Shown here: piece by piece, positions 17,887 through 26,391 of the stretch
Numbering within the stretch: position 1 is the stretch's first letter
Layout of the letters: the number at the start of each line of letters is the position of its first letter
Assembly: GCF_000423945.1 (NCBI RefSeq)
Contig: NZ_AUIY01000013.1
Span: 1 to 64,000, forward strand
Direction of reading: 5' to 3'
Length of the DNA stretch: 64,000 nt
Source: Butyrivibrio sp. XPD2002
Lineage (GTDB): Bacteria; Bacillota; Clostridia; Lachnospirales; Lachnospiraceae
The notes under the pieces: model-generated
Databases searched by the model: none
What the model was told of the DNA's origin: nothing
The model's input: only the letters and a program-made list of their open reading frames with translations
Position numbers and translations under genes: made by a program

Positions 17887-18021
17887 AAAGAAAATGGAGA
17901 AAAGACCCTTATCCTCAATGCTAACCATCCTCTTGTTAAGTATGTAATGGATAACGGTTACGATACCTATGTAAAAATACCGGATATGGGCCTGATAACA
18001 GGTTCATATCCGGTATTTTAG
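17887..18021 (+). pseudogene. Short scrap resembling the C-terminus of HtpG
   Basis: An open frame without a start reads KENGEKTLILNANHPLVKY, similar to the C-terminal region of Hsp90/HtpG (..TL.LNANHPLV..). It then runs into unrelated codons that form the terminator stem. It is preceded by a perfect 9-bp palindrome (17851-17871). The match is short, so this is tentative. It fits the pattern of gene scraps in this zone. Confidence 0.35.
17974..18019. terminator. Bidirectional terminator
   Basis: A perfect 15-bp stem (AAAATACCGGATATG 17974-17988 with 18005-18019) flanked by A and T runs. It separates the plus-strand scraps from the minus-strand AraC gene and can serve both. Confidence 0.9.
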
Positions 18022-18043
18022 TTTGTTCACAAATAATTACAAA

Positions 18044-18907
18044 TCAAACAGTTGCATTCTTCATGCTGTATTTCTTTCGGTACTCTCCCGGAGTGGTGTG
18101 GAATTCCTCCTGGAACATGCGGCGGAAAAGCTTGTAGTTGGTAAAGCCGTGCTGCTCCAGAATGTCCTTTAGCGGAATATCTGTGTATATCAGATCCTTA
18201 TAAACGTGGGACATGCGAAGCTCGTTCAGGTACTGAAGGTATGACACACCCATATTTCTCTTAAAGAAGTGACTGAAATAATCTTCACTAAAAGCCACCA
18301 CAGAGGCTATCTCTCCTATGGAGATGGGATTCATGTAGTGCTGCCCAGAGTATTTGATTATAGCCCTTATATGATCAAAGTTCTTTTGCCCAAGAGATAC
18401 ATTGTCGTTCTCCTTAGGATAAGAAAAATTGTGATATAGCTGATACATAAGATCAAAAAGAAGGCTGTTGAATTTTAGGATTCCGCCATCTTTTTTCTCT
18501 TCAAAGACCTTGCGCATTTCCTCGATGGTCAGGATAAGTCTTGACCTGTTACGCTTGCTCTCCAGATCATCGCAGTGGGGGTCAAAGGAAAAGCAAAGCT
18601 CCGAATAATTAGGTATATAGCGCTCAAGGAGCTGCAGGGGAAGCTGAATCAAAATCGCCTTGTTTCCGTTTACCGACTTTGTGGAGTGAAGTACATTCGA
18701 ATCTACTATGTTTATGTCCCCTGGTAAAAGATGTGCTATATCATTTGCGATAGCAACGTCCACGCTTCCCTCAAGAATGTAGTTTATTTCAAGAGCAGTG
18801 TGCCAGTGGGTTGGTACATAGCTGCTGGAGTCATTAAATATCCAGAAGAATATATCAAAACCATCTGTAATTCTGTCATTTTCATGACGAAGATCTTTTT
18901 TACCCAT
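18044..18907 (-). CDS. AraC-family regulator with cupin sensor
   Basis: A 287-residue transcription factor. The N-terminal cupin (HWHTALEINYILEG, LLPGDINIVD) would bind a small ligand, typically a sugar. The C-terminal ~100 residues hold two HTH motifs (ISIGEIASVVAFSEDYFSH and PLKDILEQHGFTN...F). It is divergent from the sugar ABC permease gene at 19089, the usual layout for control of a carbohydrate operon. That operon is now truncated, so its regulon may have been lost. The start ATG at 18907 has no strong ribosome binding site that I can see. Confidence 0.85.
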   Translation of the reverse strand: MGKKDLRHENDRITDGFDIFFWIFNDSSSYVPTHWHTALEINYILEGSVDVAIANDIAHLLPGDINIVDSNVLHSTKSVNGNKAILIQLPLQLLERYIPNYSELCFSFDPHCDDLESKRNRSRLILTIEEMRKVFEEKKDGGILKFNSLLFDLMYQLYHNFSYPKENDNVSLGQKNFDHIRAIIKYSGQHYMNPISIGEIASVVAFSEDYFSHFFKRNMGVSYLQYLNELRMSHVYKDLIYTDIPLKDILEQHGFTNYKLFRRMFQEEFHTTPGEYRKKYSMKNATV

Positions 18908-19088
18908 AAAATATTTTCCAATCTAAAAATCCATGTAAATCAGCAAGTTCCAATATTATTGCATAAAAATTAAAATGCGTCCAATAGTAAAAAGACGGAA
19001 TCGACCTATTATAAAACAGAATAGGCGCTTTTTTAACCCATGCCGGATAAGTAGAATAACATTCATGAAAGACATGAGGAAAAAAGAT

Positions 19089-19928
19089 ATGAAAACTACA
19101 AAACGTGCTTTAAGACGGCAGTTGCCGCTGCAGCTTATGGTTCTGCCGGGTATTATTTTTATGCTCATTTTTAGCTATTACCCGATTTACGGACTGACAA
19201 TTGCGTTCAAAAACTACACCGTAATCGACACCTTATCAACAGCAAAATGGGTAGGACTTGATAACTTCAAAATTGTTATGGGCGATAAGTATTTTTGGCA
19301 GTCCGTAACGAACACACTGGGCATCAGCCTGTTAAAGCTTCTTATCGGATTTACCACACCGATAATCCTGGCAATCATGATTTATGAGTTAAAGGATGGC
19401 CCCTTTAAGAGAATAAGTCAGACGATATCCTACCTTCCCCACTTTTTATCATGGATCATCCTTGGAGGAATGGTGATCAACTGGCTATCAACCTCGGGAA
19501 TGCTTAATCAGATACTTGTGGGCGTAGGCATTCTTGATAAGCCGGTAAACTTCCTTCTTGATGCTGACAAGTACTGGTGGATAGCGGTAATTGCAGATAC
19601 CTGGAAGGAAGCAGGATGGGGCACAATCCTCTATCTTGCCACCATGGCCGGAATTGACCCTACTTACTACGAGGCGGCGCAGATTGATGGTGCGGGCAGA
19701 GTAAGACAGATAATAAGCATCACGCTTCCCCATCTTCGCATGATCATAAGTCTTAATCTTATTTTGACCATAAGCTCACTGCTTAAGTCGAATCTGGATC
19801 AGACGCTGGTACTTATGAATTCTCAGAATCAGATAAGAGCTGAGGTTATTGACTCCTATGTATACAGAATGGGACTTGCTCAGGGCGATTTTTCATATGC
19901 GACTGCCGTACATTTGACTGCAAGATGA
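19089..19928 (+). CDS. Carbohydrate ABC transporter permease (LplB-type), C-terminus lost
   Basis: An inner-membrane permease subunit with about six hydrophobic helices. The EAA loop YYEAAQIDGAGRVRQIISITLP and the N-terminal LPGIIFMLIFSYYPIYG identify the LplB/UgpA-type sugar permeases. The ATG at 19089 with GAGG upstream is chosen. The protein follows the family up to DFSYATA near residue 274, then ends after six unrelated residues; the family normally has another helix (~25 residues). The DNA at that point passes into another gene fragment. The partner permease and binding protein are missing. Confidence 0.75.
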   Translation: MKTTKRALRRQLPLQLMVLPGIIFMLIFSYYPIYGLTIAFKNYTVIDTLSTAKWVGLDNFKIVMGDKYFWQSVTNTLGISLLKLLIGFTTPIILAIMIYELKDGPFKRISQTISYLPHFLSWIILGGMVINWLSTSGMLNQILVGVGILDKPVNFLLDADKYWWIAVIADTWKEAGWGTILYLATMAGIDPTYYEAAQIDGAGRVRQIISITLPHLRMIISLNLILTISSLLKSNLDQTLVLMNSQNQIRAEVIDSYVYRMGLAQGDFSYATAVHLTAR

Positions 19929-20425
19929 AGGATGGTTCTACTCAGAAGAGAACCATTAAGGTTATTGTTAAAGCTGCATCACAGGCTATTAAAACTGTTA
20001 CATTTGCTGGAAAGGTTTTGACAAACGGAAGAGCAGAGGATGATGGACTTCAGAACAATAGACTTTGGACAAAGGGCTGGGGAGATAACACAACAACAGC
20101 TAAGTCTGGTAAGATCTCTGTTGTAATGAATGACGGATTTAAGCTTAAGAAGATCGAAGTAGGCAGCCCTAATGTAGTTGATGGTAAATATAAAGAAGCA
20201 GACAAGTCTATTGATGGCACTTACACATGGAAGAAGGTTAAGAATGGCAAGAAGGTTAAGCTGAATAGTAAAGACTATTCTATGATAGGTGTAAAGCCTA
20301 GTGAAAATGAAGTTATCGAAAAGAAGGCATTTGCTATAACTACTCCTATTAGGGTTACATACGTTGATAAGAAGGCTAAGAGAACATACAGAGAGACCTT
20401 CTATATTACAAAGGTTCAGAAATAA
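19905..20425 (+). pseudogene. C-terminal fragment of a secreted repeat/Ig-like surface protein
   Basis: From about 19905 a different frame opens without a start of its own upstream of the junction. It encodes a beta-rich tail: KDGSTQKRTIKVIVKAA, then Lys/Thr/Gly-rich sequence (NGKKVKLNSKDYS, YRETFYITKVQK). This looks like the end of an extracellular protein with Ig-like domains. An internal ATG at 19925 lacks a ribosome binding site. The fragment is fused by deletion or rearrangement to the 3' end of the permease gene. A terminator follows at 20523. Confidence 0.6.
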
Positions 20426-20522
20426 TTAGTTTAGTCTTATATCAGGAATACATTTAATTATTTCCGATATAGAAAATGATTTTGGTTCGTGACAAAAACC
20501 TGCTGTAGACCTGATATGATTT

Positions 20523-20556
20523 AAGCCCCTTACCTGCGTGGTAAGGGGCTTTCTCT
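20523..20556 (+). terminator. Intrinsic terminator
   Basis: AAGCCCCTTAC/GTAAGGGGCTT stem with a 7-nt loop, then TTCTCTTT. The 160-bp gap also contains a long-range ATATCAGG/CCTGATAT repeat (20439-20446, 20510-20517) of unknown meaning. Confidence 0.85.
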
Positions 20557-20586
20557 TTGATTATTTTGTCAAAGTATGAGTTGCAT

Positions 20587-20961
20587 TCATCTTATATGCA
20601 TAGGATATCTTGCAATGCAATATTTGGAATATTCTATTATGAGTTTTGCCAGAAATCCGCTCCTAATAAGGAGTCCGCGCCTTCTCATGTCTAGAAGTTC
20701 AAAATAGGATGCTATGCTCGTCATCAGCTTGCGCTTTCTGAAGGTCATGGGATAGATCTGGATTTGCTGGTTCTTACAGTACTCAAGCATTTCTTCAAGA
20801 GATACATTATCCTTTTTCTTCTGCGAAAGAAAGGGCAGTAGCATAGGCATCCGCTCGGAGTATAGCCAGTACAGGGTATTACCATAGACAATGGTAAAGG
20901 TATACTCCTCTATGTAATAAATCTGCTCCTTCGAGATGTTGTACACGACCTGTTTCTTCAT
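20587..20961 (-). CDS. Hypothetical protein
   Basis: Unrecognised 124-residue protein, probably cytoplasmic. It begins MKKQVVYNISKEQIYYIEEY and has a basic, Tyr/Arg-rich C-terminal half (TFRKRKLMTS, DMRRRGLLIRSG). The ATG at 20961 with AGGGAA upstream is chosen over an earlier ATG that overlaps the preceding gene. It follows a small membrane protein gene by 19 bp, so the two are probably co-transcribed. Confidence 0.55.
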   Translation of the reverse strand: MKKQVVYNISKEQIYYIEEYTFTIVYGNTLYWLYSERMPMLLPFLSQKKKDNVSLEEMLEYCKNQQIQIYPMTFRKRKLMTSIASYFELLDMRRRGLLIRSGFLAKLIIEYSKYCIARYPMHIR

Positions 20962-20980
20962 AACAAAATTCCCTGGCAGT

Positions 20981-21148
20981 TTAAAGGCAGAAAATCTGCA
21001 CACCAATAAAAGCAGCTATTCCTATGAGAACAGAACCGGCTGCGATGATCTTGCCCTGTATTGTAGAAACATTTTTATATTTGCCATTGCATTCTATCGT
21101 ATCTATGATCTTTGGACTTTTTGTGTCAAAGGGTTTCTTATTCTCCAT
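20981..21148 (-). CDS. Small single-pass membrane protein, paralog of 36767-36949
   Basis: A 55-residue protein with a soluble N-terminal 32 residues and one C-terminal helix (AAGSVLIGIAAFIGVQIF). It shares PK..DTI..N..Y....T and K.....SVLI...AAF with the small protein at 36767-36949, so the two are paralogs of an unnamed family. The ATG at 21148 has GGGAGGAAAT upstream. The 420-bp region upstream to the AAA gene has a promoter near 21500 and otherwise nothing I can call. Confidence 0.65.
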   Translation of the reverse strand: MENKKPFDTKSPKIIDTIECNGKYKNVSTIQGKIIAAGSVLIGIAAFIGVQIFCL

Positions 21149-21499
21149 GTAATTTCCTCCCATACTAAAATATCCGAGGTATTTGCACTCAGACTTTTGG
21201 TTTTGAAAATCTTATCCCAAAAATATGTACAAAGTTGGGCAGTAGGATAAAACATTTATAAAGTATGAAGAAAAAATATTACTATGCACATATGAGAATT
21301 TATAAAAAATTTAGATTTTGTACTTTGTCATGACGAGGGTGTTGCAAGAAATAATAATGGGTTCCGGGCAGAAATGAATTTAGAGAATTATTTGAACCCA
21401 AATAACAATCTTCAATGAAGTTTTGCAGTTTAAAGCACAGTCACAAGGATATGAGTTCTGTGGGATTACAGGTTTGTCTTGCTGACAAGATAAAAATGC

Positions 21500-21528
21500 T
21501 TGATATTGTCGTATGCACACGATAAAAT
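21500..21528 (+). promoter_or_regulatory. Sigma-A type promoter of the AAA/DUF4143 gene
   Basis: TTGATA (21500-21505), a 17-bp spacer, then TAAAAT (21523-21528), 41 bp before the start codon. Confidence 0.55.
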
Positions 21529-21569
21529 TAATATAGATCATCGCATCAATATGATAACTGGAGACGAAC

Positions 21570-22841
21570 ATGAATCATAATATATTGAAACGGGTCATTT
21601 TAGATCAGATTGAGATAATTCAAAGTGCTGAAATCATAGAACGTGACTATGACTTCGAAAAGAATGTCAATTATATTCTTGTCGGGCTTAGACGAGCGGG
21701 AAAATCGACACTTTTATATAAAATAGCCAGAGAACTTGTTGAAGCGGGATGCGACTGGTCTCAGATAATTTATGTCAATTTCGAGGATGACAGACTTTTG
21801 GGGTTTTCAAAGGATGACTATAATGACATCGTAGAGACTGCTTATGAGCTCACAGATGCCAAAGAGATATACTATTTCTTTGATGAGATTCAGATCATTG
21901 ATGGCTGGGAACATTTTGCCAGAAGAATGGCTGATCAGAAAAAGCACGTATACATTACGGGAAGCAATGCTAAGATGCTTAGCTCTGAAATGGAAAAGGC
22001 TCTTGGAGGCAGATATTTGTCCAAAATGATCATGCCTTTTTCTCTTAGTGAGTCACTGGATTACAAGGAGATAGCTCATGACGAAAAGGCACTTCTGACA
22101 ACGTCCAAAGTGGCAAAGGTTCGCAGAGGATGCCAGGAATATATTTTGAGTGGTGGTTTTCCTGAAGCGCAGCTTTTATCCAACAAAAGAGAATATATTA
22201 AGAGTGTCTATGAGAAGGTTCTCCTTGGAGACATTATAGAGCGTGAAAAAGTGAATAATAAGATGGCCCTCAGGCTTATGATAAAGAAAATAGCTGAAAC
22301 GGTAATGCATGAAATTTCTTTTAATACGCTGGCAGGGAATGTAAAAGCAACAGGAATTAAGACATCAACAGATTCGATGATTGACTACGTTTCGTACGCT
22401 GAAAACGCATATCTCCTGTTCAGAAACAGGAATTATGTTTCGAAGTTTGCAGAAAAAGAGAGCACTCCAAGGTTTTATTTTTATGATAATGGCATTTTGT
22501 CATTGTTCCTTGTAGATAAACCATCAGCGCTTTTGGAGAATGCAGTTGCAATATATTTAAAGCGTAGGTTTGGCGAAGAAGTATATTACTTCAAATCCAC
22601 GCAGACGGGAATAGATATTGATTTCTTTATTCCGGGAGAAGACTGCGCAATTCAGGTTGCCTACAGCTTAGAAACGGCAGAAGACAGAGAGACTAAGAGC
22701 CTTGTATCTTTTGCAGAGAAAACAAAGGGAATACGTCGCCTTATTATAGTTACTAATGAGGAAGAACGTACGATTACAAAAGATGGACTTACTATAGAAG
22801 TGATACCTGTTTATAAGTTTATTATGGGGGCAGCATTCTGA
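21570..22841 (+). CDS. AAA_14/DUF4143 P-loop ATPase
   Basis: A 423-residue protein of the ATPase family with an AAA_14 N-terminal domain and a DUF4143 C-terminal nuclease-like domain. Walker A is GLRRAGKST (39-47), Walker B YFFDEIQ (102-108) and sensor ITGSNAKML follows. DUF4143 blocks GDIIEREKV and LFLVDKPSALLENAVAIYLKR are present. Members are common and often in multiple copies in anaerobes; function is not established, though a defence or mobile-element link has been suggested from fold. ATG with weak GGAG. Stand-alone with its own promoter. Confidence 0.88.
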   Translation: MNHNILKRVILDQIEIIQSAEIIERDYDFEKNVNYILVGLRRAGKSTLLYKIARELVEAGCDWSQIIYVNFEDDRLLGFSKDDYNDIVETAYELTDAKEIYYFFDEIQIIDGWEHFARRMADQKKHVYITGSNAKMLSSEMEKALGGRYLSKMIMPFSLSESLDYKEIAHDEKALLTTSKVAKVRRGCQEYILSGGFPEAQLLSNKREYIKSVYEKVLLGDIIEREKVNNKMALRLMIKKIAETVMHEISFNTLAGNVKATGIKTSTDSMIDYVSYAENAYLLFRNRNYVSKFAEKESTPRFYFYDNGILSLFLVDKPSALLENAVAIYLKRRFGEEVYYFKSTQTGIDIDFFIPGEDCAIQVAYSLETAEDRETKSLVSFAEKTKGIRRLIIVTNEEERTITKDGLTIEVIPVYKFIMGAAF

Positions 22842-22894
22842 TTGAATATTATATCCCTTCACACCGTTTGTTTGCGAAAGGATTTAATGAATTA

Positions 22895-23020
22895 GTGGGG
22901 ATGAAAAGCGGAACTACACGTCGAATGACACAAAGCAAATAAGGTCAAGTAGAAAAGACAATATTGCTGCTAAATCCTACACGAAAAAAGCTGAAAGTAA
23001 GAATTTTTCAAGTAATATCG
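22895..23020 (+). repeat. Tandem structured repeat locus, 2 units
   Basis: This gap carries the same leader as the 15.6-kb array (GATGAAAAG 14 nt before CTACACG at 22914) and a nearly identical first unit ending CAAGTAG (22946-22952). It continues directly with AAAAGACAATATT, the sequence that follows the last unit at 15.6 kb. A second, degenerate unit (CTACACG 22977 to CAAGTAA 23015) lies 63 nt on. Compared with 15.6 kb it looks like loss of three units by recombination between CAAGTAG arms. Confidence 0.7.
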
Positions 23021-23093
23021 ACCTTCCGGGAATGTTTCACAGAAGAGTTATAGATGGAAATAATATCGGAATTTTATCGGAAGATAAAATAAC

Positions 23094-23128
23094 AAATGGC
23101 GGAAATGAGAAACTCATGACCGCCATTT
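23094..23128 (-). terminator. Intrinsic terminator of the HxlR gene
   Basis: AAATGGCGG/CCGCCATTT (23094-23102 with 23120-23128) with an inner ATGAG/CTCAT stem. On the minus strand it is followed by TGTTATTTTA. It can also act on plus-strand transcripts. Confidence 0.75.
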
Positions 23129-23133
23129 TGCGT

Positions 23134-23463
23134 TTATTCTTCAAGCCCCTGTTTGTAGTTATTTCCCCAAGCTTCCATGGACTTTATAATCGGACGCATG
23201 GACTCACCAAGCTCGCTTAATGCGTATTCGACACGGGGCGGAACTTCGGGATATACGGTACGGGTAATGATGCCGTCTGCTTCCATGGAGCGCAAACTGT
23301 CTGTAAGCACCTTCTGACTGATCCCGTCTAGAGATTTCTGCAATTCATTAAAACGCCAGGGGCGGACAAGGAGATTTCTCATGATAAGCAGTTTCCATTT
23401 GCTGCCGATCAGGCTGACCGTTGTAGCTACCGGGCAATCAGGTAATTCATCTTTTGTTTTCAT
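23134..23463 (-). CDS. HxlR-family winged-helix regulator
   Basis: A 109-residue MarR-like regulator. The family blocks are clear: CPVATTVSLIGSKWKLLIMRNLL, RFNELQKSLDGISQKVLTDSLR (recognition helix) and VEYALSELGESM in the wing. HxlR proteins respond to redox, aldehyde or drug stress and usually control the divergent gene. Here the divergent neighbour is the ACGX RiPP operon, so it is a candidate regulator of that operon. ATG at 23463 with GAGGTG eight bases upstream. Confidence 0.9.
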   Translation of the reverse strand: MKTKDELPDCPVATTVSLIGSKWKLLIMRNLLVRPWRFNELQKSLDGISQKVLTDSLRSMEADGIITRTVYPEVPPRVEYALSELGESMRPIIKSMEAWGNNYKQGLEE

Positions 23464-23669
23464 TGATAACACCTCATTTTTATCAAAACTTCAAATTTGA
23501 ATGTTACATATAAATTTTACTGTTATGGCGTCTGACAGTCAATAGGTTACAAAAAGGTAACTATCTAATAAAAAAGTGCGTACTTACAATGGTTTCCGGC
23601 CTCTGCGATAATCATGATAACAGGAAGGCAATAGGGCCTACTGAAATCAACTTAACGGAGGTAAATATC

Positions 23670-23873
23670 ATGGCATTATCAAACATTGCAGGATGGAACG
23701 AAAACACGGCAGGGAGTGCTTGCGGCGCATCCGACAAACCGGCAGCATGTGGTGCATCTGAGAAGCCCGCAGCTTGTGGTACAGGAGATAAGCCCGCTGA
23801 AACACCTGCAGCATGTGGGGCGGCAGATAAGCCAGAAGAGAAACCTGCAGCTTGCGGAGCAGGGGACAAATAA
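23670..23873 (+). CDS. ACGX-repeat RiPP precursor peptide
   Basis: A 67-residue peptide whose second half is five ACG-type repeats, each with one Cys (C18, C27, C36, C49, C62) and spaced by DKPA, EKPA or longer Pro/Glu segments. This is the hallmark of the ACGX-repeat peptides, named for their partnership with a radical SAM/SPASM enzyme, which is the next gene here. The enzyme is expected to crosslink or otherwise modify residues of the repeats. The short leader is MALSNIAGWNENTAG. The ATG follows a strong GGAGGT. No Gly-Gly protease site is visible. Confidence 0.85.
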   Translation: MALSNIAGWNENTAGSACGASDKPAACGASEKPAACGTGDKPAETPAACGAADKPEEKPAACGAGDK

Positions 23874-23890
23874 GAAAGACATACCATGTT

Positions 23891-23925
23891 GATCCCCCAG
23901 GCAGTCAAAAGCCGGGGGATCATTT
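23891..23925 (+). terminator. Attenuator hairpin between precursor and maturase
   Basis: GATCCCCC/GGGGGATC stem (23891-23898 with 23914-23921) then ATTTTA. It lies between the precursor and radical SAM genes, where a leaky terminator would make precursor mRNA exceed enzyme mRNA. Confidence 0.7.
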
Positions 23926-23974
23926 TAGAAGATCATCAGCTTACGTGCTGTTTACGATATGGAGGGATACAGAT

Positions 23975-25036
23975 ATGAAGCCATACTTTTCTTTTCAATG
24001 GCATATAACAGATGAATGCGACCAAAGATGCAAGCATTGTTACATCTATTCAGCAGGGAATCACACCTGCCTGCAGTCCATGAACTGGAAACAGATGGAG
24101 GATACCTTTTACAACTGCCTTGATTTTTGTGAAATGTATGGCCGTACACCGTATTTCTACATCACGGGCGGAGATCCAATCCTGCATCCGGATTTCTGGA
24201 GACTGCTTGGACTCCTGAAAGAACATGAGATCAAGTTTACGGTTCTTGGAAACCCTTTCCACCTAAACGATCAGGTCTGCATGGAGCTGAAAGGTTATGG
24301 ATGCGAGAAGTACCAGCTTTCCCTTGACGGGCTCCGTGAGACACATGACTGGTTCAGAAAGCCGGGCTCCTTTGACTGTACGCTTGAAAAGATCGCATGC
24401 ATCAATAAGGCAGGGATCCGAAGCGTTATCATGACTACGGTTTCAAAAACAAACCGCATGGAAGTTCCGGGGATCATTGATGAAGTGGTAAAGGCAGGTG
24501 CTAACGTATTCGCTTTTTCACGGTATGTACCGAGCGGCGGAGACCTGGATGCATCCATGACTGCGCAGGAATACAGAGAACTGCTTGCCGTATGTGATAA
24601 GAAATTTAAGGAATATGAAGCGGAAGGCTGTGAGACATACTTTAACAAGAAGGACCACCTTTGGACGCTTTATGAATATGAGACCGGTGAGTTTAAGATT
24701 CCCAAGAGCGCAAAAGAGGGAATGATATATGGCGGATGTAACTGCGGAAACTGCCATATCACGATCCTTCCTAATGGCGATATCTATGCATGCCGAAGAG
24801 TAGCAGAGAGTAAAGTGGGAAACGTATTTGAAGAAAGACTTGCGGATGTTTGGGTTTGTCAGATGGAAAGGTACAGAGAGTATGAAAAATTCAGCAAATG
24901 CTCCAAGTGCGAACTAAAGCCCTGGTGCAGGGGATGTCCTGCAGTCGCAAAAGGAACAAACGGAGATTTTTACGCTGCGGATCCGCAGTGCTGGAAAATA
25001 AAGAACGAGATCACAGGGGAGGTGTTATCATGTTGA
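23975..25036 (+). CDS. Radical SAM/SPASM maturase, ACGX system
   Basis: A 353-residue enzyme that should modify the ACGX precursor. The radical SAM cluster motif CDQRCKHC gives C15, C19 and C22; ITGGDP follows near 62. The C-terminal SPASM domain has a Cys-rich array (GGCNCGNC, YACRR, then CSKCELKPWCRGC and a final Cys near DPQC) for two auxiliary 4Fe-4S clusters. The ATG at 23975 with GGAGGGA is chosen, dropping a 41-residue extension that would read through the attenuator. It overlaps the next gene by 7 bp, so translation is coupled. Confidence 0.92.
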   Translation: MKPYFSFQWHITDECDQRCKHCYIYSAGNHTCLQSMNWKQMEDTFYNCLDFCEMYGRTPYFYITGGDPILHPDFWRLLGLLKEHEIKFTVLGNPFHLNDQVCMELKGYGCEKYQLSLDGLRETHDWFRKPGSFDCTLEKIACINKAGIRSVIMTTVSKTNRMEVPGIIDEVVKAGANVFAFSRYVPSGGDLDASMTAQEYRELLAVCDKKFKEYEAEGCETYFNKKDHLWTLYEYETGEFKIPKSAKEGMIYGGCNCGNCHITILPNGDIYACRRVAESKVGNVFEERLADVWVCQMERYREYEKFSKCSKCELKPWCRGCPAVAKGTNGDFYAADPQCWKIKNEITGEVLSC

Positions 25037-25605
25037 TGGATATCATTAAGAGCAGACATTCGATCAGGAAGTATACGGATGAACAGATCAGTCGTGAGGA
25101 TCTTGAGAAGATTCTCGAAGCAGGAAACTATGCGCCGAATGCAGGCGGAGGGCAGCGCAGCATGATGGTGGCTCTTCACAATAAGGAGCTGACAAGAAAG
25201 CTTGGTATCATGAACCTTGCGAAGTTTAACAGGGGAAACCTTGTAGGCTCTTATGTTTCAAAGGATCAGCCAAGCGTTATTGATGATCCGACAATGAAGG
25301 ACGGATTTTATGGGGCACCGACGGTTATAGCTATCTTTTCACAGGGGAATTTCCTGTTTAAGACAGCAGATGCTTTCTGCATGGCAGAAAATATAGTCCT
25401 TCAGGCAACGGAACTTGGCATCGCATCCTGCATCATCTCCAGGGGCGAAGAGACTTTTGACAGTGAAGAGGGCTGGGCACTTATGAAAGAATGGGGCGTA
25501 CCTGATAATTATATATGTCAAGGCTTTGTGGTTCTCGGATATATCGACGGAGAACAACCGGTCAGCAAACCGAGAAAACCCGGCAGAGTTCAGATCATAG
25601 AGTGA
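25030..25605 (+). CDS. Nitroreductase-family oxidoreductase
   Basis: A 191-residue FMN-dependent oxidoreductase. The N-terminal DIIKSRHSIRKYTDEQIS and NYAPNAGGGQ are the FMN-binding blocks; VLQATELGIASCIISRG is the usual mid-protein helix. It overlaps the radical SAM gene by 7 bp with GGGGAGGTG upstream, so it is part of the RiPP operon. It could oxidise the peptide, as azoline oxidases of this fold do in other RiPP pathways, but that role is inference. Confidence 0.85.
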   Translation: MLMDIIKSRHSIRKYTDEQISREDLEKILEAGNYAPNAGGGQRSMMVALHNKELTRKLGIMNLAKFNRGNLVGSYVSKDQPSVIDDPTMKDGFYGAPTVIAIFSQGNFLFKTADAFCMAENIVLQATELGIASCIISRGEETFDSEEGWALMKEWGVPDNYICQGFVVLGYIDGEQPVSKPRKPGRVQIIE

Positions 25606-25617
25606 GAAGGTGTTGGT

Positions 25618-26391
25618 ATGGAACAGGGAGAGAAGAGAAAATATCTGATAAAAACACTCCTGGCTGAGCAGCCAGGATATAAAGACATGGAAATTCCTGA
25701 AGAAACCGGGGAACAGAAACGACTTCTCCGCAGCCTGTTCAATGTACGCGTGCCCAGAAAAATCAGTGAGGATTTTCTTAAAGTTCAGGATGAATACCTG
25801 CAGGAGGCTACGAAAGAAAAAGGTATTACGGATCTTAATGATCTGCAGCCTATACAAGATCGAATCTATCTCTGGCAGGGAGATATCACGACACTTCGCT
25901 GTGATGCGATCGTAAACGCTGCCAACAGTGGGATGACCGGTTGCTACCAGCCTTGTCATAACTGTATCGATAACTGTATCCATACCTATGCCGGGATTCA
26001 GCTACGAAATGCCTGCGCTGATATCATGGAGATGCAGGGATATGAGGAACCGACCGGACAGGCAAAGATCACGCCAGCCTTCAATCTTCCGTGCAAATAT
26101 GTTCTTCATACAGTCGGACCGATTGTACAGGGGCAGCTCACAAAGGAGCATGAAGAATTGCTGGAGTCATGCTACAGATCATGTTTGGATCTGGCAGATA
26201 GGAACGGCGTGAAGAGCATTGCTTTCTGTTGTATTTCAACAGGCGTATTTATGTTCCCTAATGAAAGGGCTGCAGAGATCGCGGTTCATACAGTTCGGGA
26301 TTACAGGAAGAAGCATGGGGACGGAATTGAGGTGATATTTAATGTTTGGAAGGACAAAGATTATGAAATCTACCGGGAATTACTCGGATGA
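25618..26391 (+). CDS. Zinc-type macrodomain ADP-ribosyl hydrolase
   Basis: A 257-residue macrodomain protein. A ~75-residue N-terminal helical region precedes the macrodomain, which starts at IYLWQGDITTLRCDAIVNAANSGM (about 82) and includes the Cys/His block GCYQPCHNCIDNCIH typical of the zinc-dependent macrodomains linked to SirTM sirtuins, and later GPIVQGQLT and STGVFMFP. It would remove ADP-ribose from proteins. AGAAGGTG precedes the ATG. The next gene, a SirTM sirtuin, starts inside its 3' end (50-bp overlap), a conserved pairing. Confidence 0.9.
   Translation: MEQGEKRKYLIKTLLAEQPGYKDMEIPEETGEQKRLLRSLFNVRVPRKISEDFLKVQDEYLQEATKEKGITDLNDLQPIQDRIYLWQGDITTLRCDAIVNAANSGMTGCYQPCHNCIDNCIHTYAGIQLRNACADIMEMQGYEEPTGQAKITPAFNLPCKYVLHTVGPIVQGQLTKEHEELLESCYRSCLDLADRNGVKSIAFCCISTGVFMFPNERAAEIAVHTVRDYRKKHGDGIEVIFNVWKDKDYEIYRELLG

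Noticed and set aside
26363..26391. Later start for the SirTM gene at the second ATG
   Set aside because: The first ATG at 26342 has GAGGTGA at proper spacing; the second has no site.
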